This document shows, one piece after another, positions 23,681 to 36,363 of a DNA stretch of 64,000 nucleotides. The notes under the pieces were generated by a model. That model was not told where the DNA came from. It saw only the letters and a list, made by a program, of their open reading frames with translations, and ran no database searches. The position numbers and the translations under genes were made by a program. Source of the stretch: Immersiella caudata (taxonomy: Eukaryota; Ascomycota; Sordariomycetes; Sordariales; Lasiosphaeriaceae). The stretch is taken from the NCBI GenBank assembly GCA_030512335.1, contig JAULSU010000004.1:2542001-2606000 (forward strand). Direction: 5' to 3'. The number at the start of each line of letters is the position of its first letter. Position 1 is the first letter of the stretch.

Positions 23681-26600
23681 AAAGCGAACCCTCTCCACCA
23701 CGATGAAGCGTCGCGATGCATCTTCAGCGACGATGCAATCTCCCTCCCACATTGATACGCGGTTGAAACGGCATCCTCTTCCCCAATTCAACCCATTATC
23801 TTTAAGTGCTTGCATTATCTGTAGCCGCCCGGCGATAGTAGATAGATGGATAGCATGCAAGCGCGGCAGAGCTCTCACACGGGAAGAGCACATGGGCCGA
23901 AAGATGCGCAACGTGTATCCACTCGAGAATCGCATCTTGCTCTCCTTTCTGTTCCGCATAAACCAGAAAAAGAGTCCTTCCCTTGCCGCAATGTGGTCCA
24001 AGCGGCCGAGCAGTTCATCTCGTGCCGCCGTGTCAGTGTTTGCCTGTATACCGAACCTGGGAATTCATGAGGGCATTCGCTCCCAGGTTTGGCTAATATG
24101 GGCTGGCAAACTCTGGGGAAGAGTTTTGGGGAAGAAGTGCTACGCCAGACAACGGGGAGGAAAGGGGGGTGGCTGTTGACGTTTGCAGGGAGCTTGACTA
24201 GCTCCGCCAGGGAAGCCCTCCAATTGGCGAATCGCATCGCGGCTTTCCCAATCGCGTGCTGGTGAAACACCGTTTTAGCCAGGTGCTGTGAGCTGGGCCT
24301 AGCCCACGACGTTCAACCCTTCGCCGAGACACTGCCGTCAGCGATTGCGATGCACCGGTCCAGCTGTCTCGCTGATGGCGTCTGGTGACCACAACGTTCA
24401 TGGGAGGGGCGCCAAGTCGGGGGGACCGGTAATGAGTTCTCAATCGACGCTTGCGTGCCGGTCATCTTAGAGTCTGGTCCCGATGTTGCGATGCGATCCA
24501 TTGAGGTGTCCTCTGAAGCACCCAGAATCCCCCTAGTGGGGACTGAGAAACAACAGACAGGGCGAAGAGGGCAAAAATGGAACGCTCTGACACCAAAAGA
24601 CTAACGGCTAAGAAGCACAGGCCCTCAGGGGGGGCCCTGGCATATAACGGTGATATTAACGGGGGGACCCCTGAGGATCTCGGAAAGATCGCGGATCCAC
24701 AACCAACTTTCGAATCAAAAGGGGCGGGGTGATCCGGGAGTTCGGCTAACACCAGACAGCGCGGTGGAAATCGGGCTAGCCGTTGGGGGCTGAAATCTGA
24801 AGCTGTCACCATCGGTGCGGTAGACTTTCGAACTTTGAGAGGTATTAGTGTTGAAATCATCAAGGGGCGTGGTTGTGATCTCAAATGATGCTATGAGACG
24901 GCAATGCAAAACTGGAGCAACCACCCGTATGCGCAGCGTATCCGTCTGCGAGTGATAGCTGACTGCGTCCTCAGGGCTGCTGGTTTGGGGCGCAGCGCAA
25001 CTGCGAGCAAGGTGTCTGCAGCGGCAACGAAGCTTTGTCCACCTCGGGCATGCAAGCCATCTGTGGCTCCAGATGATTCTGTGCGATGGTTCCTGAATCC
25101 TGTGCAGTCAATAAAAAGTTGCATGCGGTTCGTCGAGCATAGGCACGGGCCATATGTCTGGACGACTTCGAATCGACGTCGTGCGTGTGAAGGACCTTGA
25201 GGACCCTGCAGTTCATCTCGAGATGAAGGCCAGACCTGGAGACTTGCTGGCCTGGTTGAATCTAGACGTGCCAAGCGGCAGTTGACCGGTACACGCTGTC
25301 TTGCTGTTGAGCAGAGCTGCGATAGCCCACTCCAGCGGGCTTGCGTTGCACTGTGCTAATAGATGCTCTGACCTGCTGGTGTCATTGTTGCTGGAGCCAC
25401 CATGGGGGAAACTGGAACTGAGCTCAACACCCAAGGTTCGTTCGTTTGTGATGAGAATCCATCTGAGAGCGCGACTGCTCACCGCCAGATGGAAATGCAG
25501 CTTGGTGCTAAGAATGCAACGGTCTCATGCGGCAGCCCCCCCCCAAGACGACGCTGTTGATGGCGAGAACCGGGTGACGGTTGTCGATCACGCTGCAGCT
25601 AATTCAGACTCAAATGATGTGCCTCACTTACCCAACCCCGATGCTCTTGCGACATCGAATACCCCACGCCGTTTACGATTTCTCCTTTTGCTAGCGGTGA
25701 GGCGTATGTATTGCGCGATGGATTGGCGTACATTGCGTTGCATCGGGCAGTTTTAATCTAGGTGAGAATGCAGACTGGCACCCTCAAAGATCAGATGAAC
25801 TGCCAAGCCTGTCGGTAATGTTTCGTTTCAACGGAGATCTCAAGCAAATGTTTGTGGGCTTTTCCCCTGACGCTGCTACCTGTTAGGTCCCATGGACAGT
25901 CCTGTGTGGTTGTAAAGGCCGGGCCAAGCAGAAGTGAAGCTCATTTACCAGCTGTGAGTTGTTGCATTCGGCAGATGCCTCGACCAAACCTGGTTCAACC
26001 CAGTCCCCCGCCTGTTCTGATATCTTATCGATAACGAAAGCTTAGATATTCGGAGAGGAGATAGGTAGTTTGTCATCCCTTCATCAGTGAGAACCCCTAA
26101 TGATCATTTGGATAAAGAAACGCTGATATGGTTTCGACTCGAGGCCTGAATCGAACATTATGCCGTAGCTGCGTCGTTGAACAACTCAGCATCTCGCCGG
26201 TCATCCAAAGGTGTGCCGGCCGGGATGGGGTGCCGACCAGGGTCCTAATCGGCATCCCTTCATCCCGACTTGCAGCGAGGCAAGCATCCGACAGCTCGCT
26301 TGCACCGCGCTCTTCCCCCCAGCTCTGTTTGAGTAATCTTTTTGGCCGAGAGAAATTGCAAAATTGCTTCTTCAGCTGGAGTGGTGTTCTGTGACAGAGC
26401 AACCCTGCTGCGGCAGAAAGCCAGGTGCACACCAGTTGGGCGCGGATGCATCCCATCACGCCGCAAACAACAGGAGGATATCTCGGGGTGCTCCCAAAGA
26501 GGGTCTGCTCCCTTGGGTTATGCTCGTTTGAGCTAAGATGTTGCAACCATTTTGGGGTCACTTCTTAAAGTTCGCTGTCAGATTAGCCGTTGGCGCACTG

Positions 26601-29529
26601 ACCTCTCCATCGTCATTCCATGAAGATATTGTCGGTGTGTTTGTTCCCTGGCGAGATTGTTCTTTGGGGTAAAACGTCCGGATTTCAACCGAGCAACCGA
26701 GCCTCTCCCAGCCACAGAGAGATGCCATCAAGTTGCACTGCGAGCGAGCTGACTAGGGACGGGATATGCATCTGCTGTCAAGCGAAAGAGTAGAGAATCA
26801 TCGGGAGCCAGGACCAGGCTGGAAGACGTCGGCGTAATGGAGGGTTGGTGGTGAGCCTCCGATACTGAGACGTTCCGGTCGGTGGGTAAAGAGAGCGCCG
26901 CGTTGTTCGAAACGTCGGCAGTGAAACCGAAATTCTCCGATATGTCTAGATGGAGCCTTCAGTTGGTGTCCCAGAAGCTGCAAACTTCCACATTGAGCGG
27001 TGCTAGAGAATGGTTCAGCTCCGCTTGCAGGTTATGCGATGAAGTGCGGAGAAGCTGCATTGTTGCGGTGGCCAATTGGCGGCGACCTAGCGGTTGGGGC
27101 TTGACTTCGGTCCTGGTCGATGCGGCATGATAGTGGCAAACGGGCACTGCTGCGTAGACACATGCTCGAGGGCAAGAATAGAGTCCAAACCGGACATCTT
27201 CTTTAGGAGGCCATGAGCCTGGGATTCCCGGAGAATATTCAAAAGGCCATTTTCTTGCAAGTGATCTTTGGTCATGCTACCTTTCGCCACTCCTGTCATG
27301 CGCTATCATGGCTTGTGGAGCTGTCGAGATTTTTTGTGGAGACCTGGGGAAATCGTTCATGCGCTGCACCCAGGCACGCCATCCTCACCAGGCATCCTCC
27401 CTGTGGACTCTCCAGCTCTCGCATCCTGTTGTCCCGGATGCCACCATTCCGCAGACTGCCAGTCGCCCGTCGAGGTGCTGTGCGTTCGAGCCTCGTCATT
27501 CACCTGACACAATTTCGCCCGGTGCCATCCACACTGCTCGCCATCACGTATTGCGCAGGTGCTCAGCAGAATGCATCTAGCGCACCCCTACCCCAATCCT
27601 CAATCCCCAATCCGTAGAGATTGACACCACCCGGGGCCGCGCGAAGAGGGGGGTTATATGGGAATCACCAATAATGATCTACACAGTACAGGCAAACTTG
27701 GCTGATGAGCTTCCCGCCTCGACATAACGCGGGGCCGCGAGGCGACTCCCGCGCTTGTTTCCTCCATTGAGAAGTAAAGAATCCGAGCGGCTCTCAGACA
27801 CCAACTCGTACAAGTGCTCGCTCGCTCAACAGCTTCCTTCATCCTTTTCTCAACCAATGGGCAGCTCAGAGGCCTTCATTACGGAATCGAGCTGTCCGTG
27901 CAGGCCGTCAATCGCCCGCAAAGGAGTACCCTTACCTGCCTCCGGGTCTACTGGAGCACCGCACTGACCGGAAGTCGCGGCCTCCCCGCTGAGGTTTCGG
28001 AGCAAGTCAGCTGCCCGCAGCCGGAGTCAGAACTGCGGAGTCACGATAATCTGGTGAGCAAGAGGACGGAACCACACCCTGCCCGCTTGCGAAACCGCTG
28101 GGTGAGCGATTGCAACAGGCAAAGCCAGCAGAATAGCATCGCCCAGTCTTGTGAGCGCTTCCGGAGTCGGTGCTGCTCTCAAAGATGGTTTGGTGCTCTG
28201 GAGGGGTCGGCGCTCTCGAGCCTCTTGGTGGATGCGGGGTCAAGTGCGACATCAACCCGTTGCACCCACAAGCGATTTCCTTCAGGTCGTCCAGACCTAG
28301 GTCTTTGCCACACCCTCAGCAAGAGCGCCCACCATTGCCTATTACGCAGTGGACACTTGCAGTAAATTTAGAGTGCGTCAGACAGTCACTCCGGTCTCCG
28401 ATCACCCGGGCCGCGAGCTGGTTCGAGCAGACGGAAGATCAACTCGACACCATCACTGGTCATCTCGAACACGGCACTGCTCGTGCTGGCAGCACCTGCG
28501 ACAGTGGAGAAGAGATGGAAAACCCCTTACTGCTTCTGCCGGCTGCCGCTTTTGGAGGTTTCCGCACATGTCTTCCCGTGCCTGCATGTCTCGATCTTCC
28601 TGATAAGTCGAAACCAAGAGGTTTTGTGCCGTTGCTGCTGTCGGCGCACTACGCGGAGGCAGCATCTCGAATGCGGTTCGAATGCACCCCAGCTGTACCA
28701 GAGGCCCTTCATTTAGCCAGCCCAAGGCCATTGGCCTCCTGGTGGGGGTTCGGTCGAAGGATGCCCTTGGGAGTCCTTAGCAGGCTCAGATATCGACAGG
28801 CAAAGATGCGGCGACGACCCCTGCCGTGCACGCCGTGGTGGGGCTACGCTTAAAAAGCCCCTGCTGCGGCTGCACGTAGTGACGGGGAGGCAGGGATTCG
28901 AGGTCAAGGCTGGCAGAGCGAGCAGGGTCTAAGCGGTTTCACTGCTGCCCCCTCTGCAGAACGTTTCTCCCCCCTCGGCGGGCTTGTCACACCAAGGTAT
29001 CTGGCCTGTCGTTTGGCCTGTCTCTGGGCGAGGCCGGGGTGCTGAGTACCCCATAGGGCGCCTTGGCAACACCGCCAACGCCGCGTACTCCCGACCGACC
29101 CTTGCAGGCCCAGGTGTCGGCCAGTACTTCGGAGGACAAGCGGTGCTTTGTCGCAGGCCCTGCCATCGCTCCTGTCACCTTCGTGTCGAGGGCCACACAA
29201 AGCTACCTCTGAGAAACCCAGGCCGATGGAGCTCCCCTGCCCACGCCTGGGTTACACTGGCACCGTCTCTGATCGACCCTGTCCGTACAGTGCTGGGCAG
29301 CGAGCTGTGGCCAGGGAGCCATGTGCCCGCGGCCCCCTGTCTTGCACTGTTCTGCCTGGCCTACAAGCTCTCACGGCCAGCAGGGGTAGAGTGACAAGCG
29401 AGCAGGCCCAGAGGCGTCGAGAATCCACTCCGGAGCAGCTTGCATGCGGCCAGGAGCTTGCTCTTTTTTGCTGGGGGTTCGACTCAAAAGCAAGCACTTC
29501 CTGGGCCGTCCGCTCTCAAAATGCATACA

Positions 29530-29535
29530 TATATA
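29530..29535 (+). promoter_or_regulatory. TATA-like element of the Uds1-domain gene
   Basis: TATATA in the context CATATATACC, about 150 bp upstream of the start codon at 29681 and followed by a C/T-rich leader. Confidence 0.45.
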
Positions 29536-29680
29536 CCCTCACGACGGTCCGGTGGCCTATCAGCCGCTCTATAGCGCAAGAGCTTTAACGTCGTCCTCCT
29601 CGCCCTCACCCGCACCACATCCTCCGGGCCAGTGTGACCATCTACCTCTCACACCATCCCGGCCCAGAGCTCCCGTCCCA

Positions 29681-31988
29681 ATGGCTCACATTGCCGCATG
29701 CCTGCTTGATTCCGACGCGGACGACTTCGCCCTTAGCCTCAATAATTATATAGCAAAGGCGCTCTCCCCACAACCTTCCGATGAGTCGGTATGCAACCAC
29801 TTTAACTCCAGCTGCCGTTGGCCCAAGCTTACCTGTATAACCCGGATCCAGCTAGGCAGAGCTTCCCCTTCACAGGAAGACAAGCAGCCCTTTGTTTGGA
29901 GGATGCACCAAGCCGACAGGAAGTATCAGCTCTTCCCGAGCTCAGGGAAGCAGCTGCCCCCTTGCCCGGGCAAGTCTCTTGATCCCGAGCAAGCCTTCGC
30001 CCATGCCATGGGCCAGAACAACGGGGAGAAGGAGAAGACGAACCCCGGCGCCGGCTTGAGGATACGGATCAAGGAGCACAATCTCAACCGCAGGAGGAAG
30101 GTCAGCGTCCCTGAGCTGGGACCCATGACCACCGTCCAAGAGGTTGCGATGGATTCTCGTATGTTCATCATGAAGAGACCACTTTAGACATGTGAACCGT
30201 TGTGACTGATATGTCCTAGCTACCATTCCAGGACGACCACCGCTGCATGAGCGCTCCATCAGCGCTCCGGGGGCGAACTCCTGGAAACACCACCACCTCG
30301 CCGAGTACATAGCTCTCTCTAGAGATCAGGCCCCCGATGAGCGGGCAGAGATCAGGACCTCTAGTCCTAAACGCTGCGAGACCGGGCAATCCCGCCAGCC
30401 CCTTTCACCCAAGAGCCTGGCACCGCTTGTGATCCCCGCTCCCAGCTCCGCTGTTCCCCGTCTTTCTCGACAAGTGTCACTGAACCGCCTCCGATCCGGG
30501 AGCACACCAGTAGAACCTGCCCTCCTCTCCGCCAAGACCGACGACTCTCCCAGGATACGAACGCCCTTCACTCCCCTCTCCGCCGCCCTCACGCCCAAGT
30601 CTGCCGCGACATCAACCATGACCACCTCGACTCTCCCCACGCCCGTATCGGCACCGATCGAGGCTCGATCGTCTCCTAAGCCTTGGGAGAGGCCGGCCAA
30701 CTACGCCGTTGTTGGCACGCCGAAGGAGATCATCTCACCGCCATCTGCCGCACCCAAGACCGAGCTTCCCGAGCCGCCCCAGAGTGCGCCATTGGCAGGA
30801 GGACACCGAAGGAACCAGTCGGACACTGGCAGCATAATGGAGAGAGGGAGACCACGGAAGCGAACCGACATCCTGAAGCGGTCGGGTTCGAAACGAAGCA
30901 AGAGCGCTGAGCGTCGGGCCTTCGAGCAGTTGCCCAAGGGGTGGAAAGCAAGCGAGGCAGTCAACATGTTGAGCCACCAGGAGGTCGCTTCATTGTCGAA
31001 ACAGTCGCTTCAGCAAGCGGCACGATTCGAAGTTTTGAGGAAGGACGATGTCGACAGCCTCTCACGGGTAAGCCTCTAACACCCACTCTCGGTGTGTGCC
31101 GGTCTAAATGTTTTCAAGGAACTCCGCCAGCTTGATGAGCGAACTGAATATCTCCGTCGCACCTACACGTCTTTACGTGCCGGGAGACGGAACCTTCACA
31201 CCCGCATTTGCCAGTATCTCCGATCTCCTCGCACTGCAAAGTTCAGCCATGATGCCATTCTCAAGCAAGAGGAAGCTCTTGCCGAGCTTGATGCATCGAT
31301 TGATGACTGGGTTGCCAAGCTCGAGCAGGCTGAGAACCGTCGCACCCGGGTTCGCCAAAAGCTCCTCGAGCACGTTGCTGCCGCTGCCACCCTTTCCCTT
31401 GCTCCTGTGCATGGCGTGAGCGAGAGCCTTCAGCTCGCTATGGGTGTCCGACCCTTGAACCCCGGAAATATCTCCACCCCTCCTCGCAGTCCTACCAAGC
31501 ATTCCTTCTCTTCCCACACACCATCTTCCTCGCCTTCTCCCCACAGGGTGGTTGCACAAGTCCCATCCACCATCCTGGAGCAGCCTCTGTTTGAGGAGGC
31601 ATCCACTGATGGTGCTGCCCCCTCACAAGAGGAGGCCAAGGCTGCTAGCATTCGACGTGCTGAGACCATTCGCATTTACGCCGCCAACGATGTTTACGCT
31701 CTCCTCGCTGATGTAGAGCAAGCCATTTCCAAAATGAGCGCAGGAGCCGAACTCTCGCCCACCAAAGAGGAATCTTTGTCGGACTCTGAGAAGAAGGAGC
31801 TCCATAGGCAGCACAGCCACGAGCGTCTCAACGGCCCTCCCACCAAGCTCACTGCCACACTCCCTGCTCTGACCACGGATGAGAAGTCCGGGTCGAGCAG
31901 TGTTCTGCCTCTTGCCACAGCTCCGCCGGCGGCGCCTCCCACCGAAGAGATCTTCCTGACCAGCGCCGTCTTCAAGCCAGAGCGCTGA
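29681..31988 (+). CDS. Uds1-domain protein (up-regulated during septation family)
   Basis: Four exons: 29681-29788, 29876-30158, 30220-31067 and 31119-31988, giving 702 aa. The N-terminus MAHIAACLLDSDADDFALSL is followed by a Ser/Pro-rich region containing DSPTIPGRPPLHERS. The core from about LPKGWKASEAVNMLSHQEV through LRKDDVDSLSRELRQLDERTEYLRRTY to LEHVAAAATLSLAP is the conserved helical, probably coiled-coil, domain of the up-regulated-during-septation family. Family members are fungal-specific and linked to septation, but no biochemical activity is known. The tail is Ser/Pro/Glu-rich. The first intron (87 nt, donor GTATGC) is a multiple of three and has no in-frame stop, so its retention would insert 29 residues. 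The other introns (61 and 51 nt) are needed to keep the frame or to join the conserved LSR-ELRQLDE block. The upstream intergenic space is unusually long. Confidence 0.85.
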
Positions 31989-34900
31989 CAAAGCGCGCTT
32001 CACCGTTTAATCTTTTATTTACCTGTGTCGCCTCGCTGGAGGACCCCATCACGTTCGCTCATGTTTTCTTCAACGAACCCCTAACGTCATATCCACATGA
32101 CTCTACGCTCCTTGACTCTTCACGATTTCACGGCCGACCACACACAATCATTACGCATCAATGTTTTGCTCTAGCCAACTTTGATACCCATTCTTGTCGC
32201 TCGCTCAGACACCAACTTTTACACTTCTATTCTTCAGAGAAACCACCTTGTATTGTCATCTTCATTTGCCAACAGGCAGGCAACAGATTGTCGATTTTCC
32301 CTCTGTTTTATCATCAACCATGCATGTACAGCATCGAGCACACCCCGGAGTTATGATACCACAAACGCTGGACGGCCTATTTTTTCTAGCATCTTACCTT
32401 GCTATCACAATTTTATTGGTCACTGGCTTGACGACACAAGCAGTGAACCTTTATTTTTGCTTCTTCAAAACTTTCTAGCATCCTTCTTTTCGCCGGTGCC
32501 ACTTGCACATCATCAAGTGGATTAATTATCAATCAATCAGATCGAAAAGCATTTATTCTATTTTTTTTGACTTTTCTCTCTCTTGAAGGATGTCCGTGAC
32601 TGGATGGACGGCCCGGACTTGGCCGGATACCCCCCACCTCGGGCGGAAGTAGGAAAAAGGAGACGGACAGACAGACACGGGAACGTGAAACGGGATAGAC
32701 ATTCCGAATTGGGATGTGTGTCTACTTCCGAAAAAGGGAGTAAAGGGAAAAAAAAGTTTGTCGGTGTCGGTGTCTGTAAGAAAGTGGAGTGGGAAAAGGG
32801 GTTAGCTTCTATCCGGGTAGCGGAAGAAGAAAGGGCAGCAAGGAGCACATCATGCCCGCTGCGGTGAAATACACACGAGTTACATCTACCTGCCTCTCTG
32901 CCTGTCTTACGTGGTCCTCTTTTTTTTGTCGTGCTTTAGTGTCCTTCATGGAGATGTGAGTGGGCGGTCTCGTCCAGAAAGATTTTTTTGCCCTCCCTTG
33001 AGGGGTTGCAGGCCAATCGGAGCCAGTGCCATGTCGGCGGGAAAGCAGTGAGACTGAGACAGTGAGACCTTGACAGGTGCGGGCGCGTCACACCGTTTGA
33101 AGTGCACTGGCTGCGCCCCATGATTCGCCCTTTTTGAGAAGGCGGCCGCGTTTAGTGTCAGCGGCCGGTTTTTTTGACCCGTTTTTGAGAGACATTCCGG
33201 TATGGGGATTGGGGGGTTCCGATTCGGTGTTCCAAACGTTGAGTGGAGTGGGAGTTCAGTTGGTGCTTTTGTGGGCTGAAGGGGATAGTTTACTCCGATC
33301 CTGTGAGGTACCTGAGATGATGCGAGGCGGGAGTGGTTGAGTGGCTTTGAGGGGGAGGCAAGTAAGCAGCCACGATCTGGAAAGCAGCTGGACGTTGGGA
33401 TGGAACGTGATGGGGGGCCAGTTAAAACACGGCTCGCTGACACACATAATTCGAAGTGTTTATGTGCCGTGGAATTGAAACTACGAACCACGGTGGGATC
33501 TAGGTATGTACCCCCTGGAACGGTCGAGTTGAGCTGAGCTTGCGAGGTGAGTTCGGAACAATGGCTTAGTGGGCTACAGTGCAGATGCGAGAGAGTGGGT
33601 TGAAACGCACTGAGGTGATGGGGATGTTGCTGTTGCCAGTGGTAGCCTTACCGCTGTGGTGCAGGATTCGATTGGTTGGGTGGTGCAGGTGTCTCAGACT
33701 TGCGATTGGACGGGTTGGGTGTAGGTAAGAGGAGGAGGAGGTAAGTTGCGCGGTGGAGGCATGTGATGCCGCAGGATGGAATGGTGGTGAACATTGCTGA
33801 GCTGAGATGTTTCGGCAGGAGATATGGCTATTGTGAATATGATTGCGGTTGGGCGGTTGAGGAGTTGTACTATCGATGTAGCGACTTTGTGCGAGTTACA
33901 AGACGGTGACTTACAAGGCATTGGCGTGTTGGCGTGGTACAAATCGGATGGTTTACGGCCAAGAGGTCGTCACAATGGAAATGGTTGCGACAGTGGAGCC
34001 TGCCGCCGGTACTTCGGAACTGGACGCCCGTTGATGGCGTTGCGCTTCAGAGTGAGTGATTGGGGGCGAATCGCAACCCGCTCCAGCCCGTCTTTCATGT
34101 TGTTTTCTGTGTTGCCTCGGTGGCTCTCTGTGCTGCCAGGGCGTCCATTGCGGCCGGTACCTTACGCGAGGCAGCGTGATGCATGCGAGGTAGATCTTGT
34201 TTCCTTTTGTTTGGCGTTTTGTCATGCGAGTAAGCTCAAGTGCCGGGCGTCAGTGCCTTATTGAGAAAAAGGGGCTCTCCGACTGTTGCACGAGGGTGTA
34301 TGCATGGCAACGCCGCATCACCGTTGAGCTTCGCGCTTGATTATTCGCCACCAGATGAGATGCCTAAGAGCTGTGTTGTATCATATGATCTTATTGGAGC
34401 TTTCCCGGTTGCAGTATCTGTTGCGGCATTGAGCGAGATAGTAGCCTTGCTCAGCGCGGCCGGGTCTTCATGCAAACCACCAGCCTTGTTGATAGAGCGA
34501 TCACTCCACGGTGGCGAGGGAAAACATGGTAAAGAGCTCTAGCATCTCTGTGGCGAGATCTCGGGTCATGCCGAAGCCTTGTGTAAGGCATGAACGGAAG
34601 CTTAGCAGATGAACATCCCCGACGATCGCGGTCCGTGTGCGTTATGCGATGAGTCTCGGTTCGTGGGGGCGACAGCGGGCCGTCGTCACGGGATGTCGTG
34701 TAACAGTTGTTTATTCAGAATACTGATTTGAAAGCTATTCGTAAGATTCTTTCGCTTTTGGGGGCACAGGAAGGTAGCCTCGAAGGTGTTCCAATCGACC
34801 AATCCGCCCGGAACAGGTTGCACCACACCAATGGAAGAGAAAGAAGCTTATAAGGCTGGATGCTCTGCAGATTGGTTTCGTCTTTATGATGTTGTGTTTA

Positions 34901-35048
34901 AATTCCGTCGGTTTCGAGTGCAACCCATTCTGCAGTGCCCAAGGCGTAGCGAACCAAATCTAATCGGAAAACGGTAACACGCAACTTGAGACGAAGGAAC
35001 ACTCGAGATGAGAATAGAGACCCAGATGGACTGGCTGGCCCTTGGAGC
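31989..35048. other. Convergent intergenic region downstream of the Uds1-domain and GST genes
   Basis: A 3-kb stretch between the stop of the Uds1-domain gene and the stop of the glutathione S-transferase gene. The first several hundred bases are T-rich and probably 3' UTR. Open frames further on (for example 33824-34264) look random. No RNA gene or mobile element was recognised. Confidence 0.45.
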
Positions 35049-35911
35049 TTACTCCGCCTTCGCCCTCAGATCCTCAAGAACCTCTCTGCCCGAGATGCTC
35101 TGATCATCGTGGACAGCCTCCCTGCCAGTTTCCTTGAGCGCAGCATCAACCCTGTGACAATGTCAGCGAGATTCTAGTTCAAACATACCAAACCGAAAAG
35201 GGGCTCATCAACAACACAAAACAGCCATGACTTACCACTCCTTGATCCCATCCAACTCCAAAATCCTCTCATAATACCCCCTCGCACTCTCCCCAAGCCA
35301 ATCCGCCGCGCCCACAAACGTCTGGATCCTCAACGCAATTGGCGCGTAGAAAGCATCCACTGCAGTAAACTCGTTCCCAGCCAGAAACGGTCCCCCAAAC
35401 TTCTCCAGTCCCTCTGTCCACAGCTTGTTAATCCTCTCCAAGTCCTTTGCCAGCGCCGGACTAACCTCCCCCAGCTTGATCCTCAAACCCGTGTTCATAC
35501 TCATCTCATTCCTGATGGCCCCAAACCCTGCATGCATCTCTCCTACCGCGCTCCTAGCCCAGGCCCTGGCCTTCTTGCCCGAAGGATACACTGCCTTTCC
35601 CTTCTCCTCTTCTGCTAGGTGTTCCACGATGGCGATGCTCTCCCAGAGAACTAGCGTCTCCCCGTCGACTTCGTGATAAAGGCACGGAACGTGCGCGACA
35701 GGTGAGAACTCGCCCCAGTGCGGCTGGGCGATGGAGCCGGCCTTGAGCTCGACGAGGGTTTCGGTGAAGGGGATGGAAAGGTGGCGCATGAGGAGCCAAG
35801 CTGAGAGGTGTTAGGAGAGTAATGAGGGTTGAGTGTGGTAGAGAAGGGAGACTCACGGCGCATGCTCCAGGAGCTGTAGTTTCTGTTGGTGATGTATAGA
35901 CGGTAAGCCAT
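35049..35911 (-). CDS. Glutathione S-transferase, SSWS-motif type
   Basis: Three exons: 35911-35857, 35800-35236 and 35151-35049, giving 240 aa. The N-terminal thioredoxin-like domain starts MAYRLYITNRNYSSWSMRPWLLMRHLSIPF. The SSWS-RPWL pattern places it with bacterial-like GSTs (YfcF/maleylacetoacetate isomerase-like) that use a Ser rather than Tyr at the active site. The glutathione-binding segment VPCLYHEVDGETLVLWESIAI follows. The helical C-terminal domain contains FLAGNEFTAVDAFYAPIALR. Exon 2 alone appears to end in a TAA right after KEW, but that TAA is part of a perfect donor GTAAGT; the third exon adds VDAALKETGREAVHDDQSIS and ends AKAE. Substrates are unknown; a detoxification role is inferred from the family. 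It lies on the same strand as and 453 bp downstream of the tryptophanyl-tRNA synthetase. Confidence 0.9.
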
Positions 35912-36363
35912 TGTAGATGCTGTCCCGGGGATTTCTAGGGTGTGATTGAGATGCTTGGCAGCGAGTTGTGGCTTTGTCGTTGACAGAGAAATAAACGAAG
36001 AAGGAGGGGAGGAGAGATATGTTTGAGGATTGAGGAGATGAAGATCGAACTCCAAATTTCTCGCAGTGGTTGCTCTTATAGGAAGCTAGTTAGGCCGTGA
36101 CTAGAGGCGCCTTACGATTGATGGGCTGCATCTGTCGTGCTCCAACATCGAAGGGCGTGTTCGGGACTGAGCGGAGAGGGGAAAATCTTCGTTATCGAGG
36201 GTCGCTTGAGTCACCGATAACCCGCCCAGGGGGCTGCATCCGAATCAACATCTATTGATCGCGTGGTAGAAGCAACTTCTACATGAAGAGCAACGCATAA
36301 CTCGCTTTTGCGCCATCGCTTCCCACCCTCCAGCACGCCAATAAGCAGACTTCCCTGGAGAAA
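35912..36363. other. Intergenic region between the GST and TrpRS genes
   Basis: Contains the GST promoter and the 3' region of the tryptophanyl-tRNA synthetase gene. No further gene is seen. Confidence 0.5.

Larger units (their letters stand above)
18752..29680. other. Long gene-poor region between divergent genes
   Basis: Almost 11 kb between the aminopeptidase (transcribed left) and the Uds1-domain gene (transcribed right). I examined the longer open frames (for example 20384-21046, 21128-21790, 23703-24179 and 28170-28853). Their translations are rich in Cys, Trp, Arg and Ser runs without domains, and lack plausible splice structure. No transposase, reverse transcriptase, terminal repeats or rRNA were recognised. 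Base composition resembles the rest of the window, so it is not obviously an AT-rich RIP-mutated block. It carries a GGGT array near 19260, an AGC microsatellite at 22938 and an ACCGACC-type repeat at 23651. Parts must act as promoters for the flanking genes. Confidence 0.5.

Noticed and set aside
28170..28853. A 227-codon open frame in the gene-poor region
   Set aside because: No domain, no gene-like start context, random Pro/Arg/Leu-rich composition, and several comparable overlapping frames in the same stretch.
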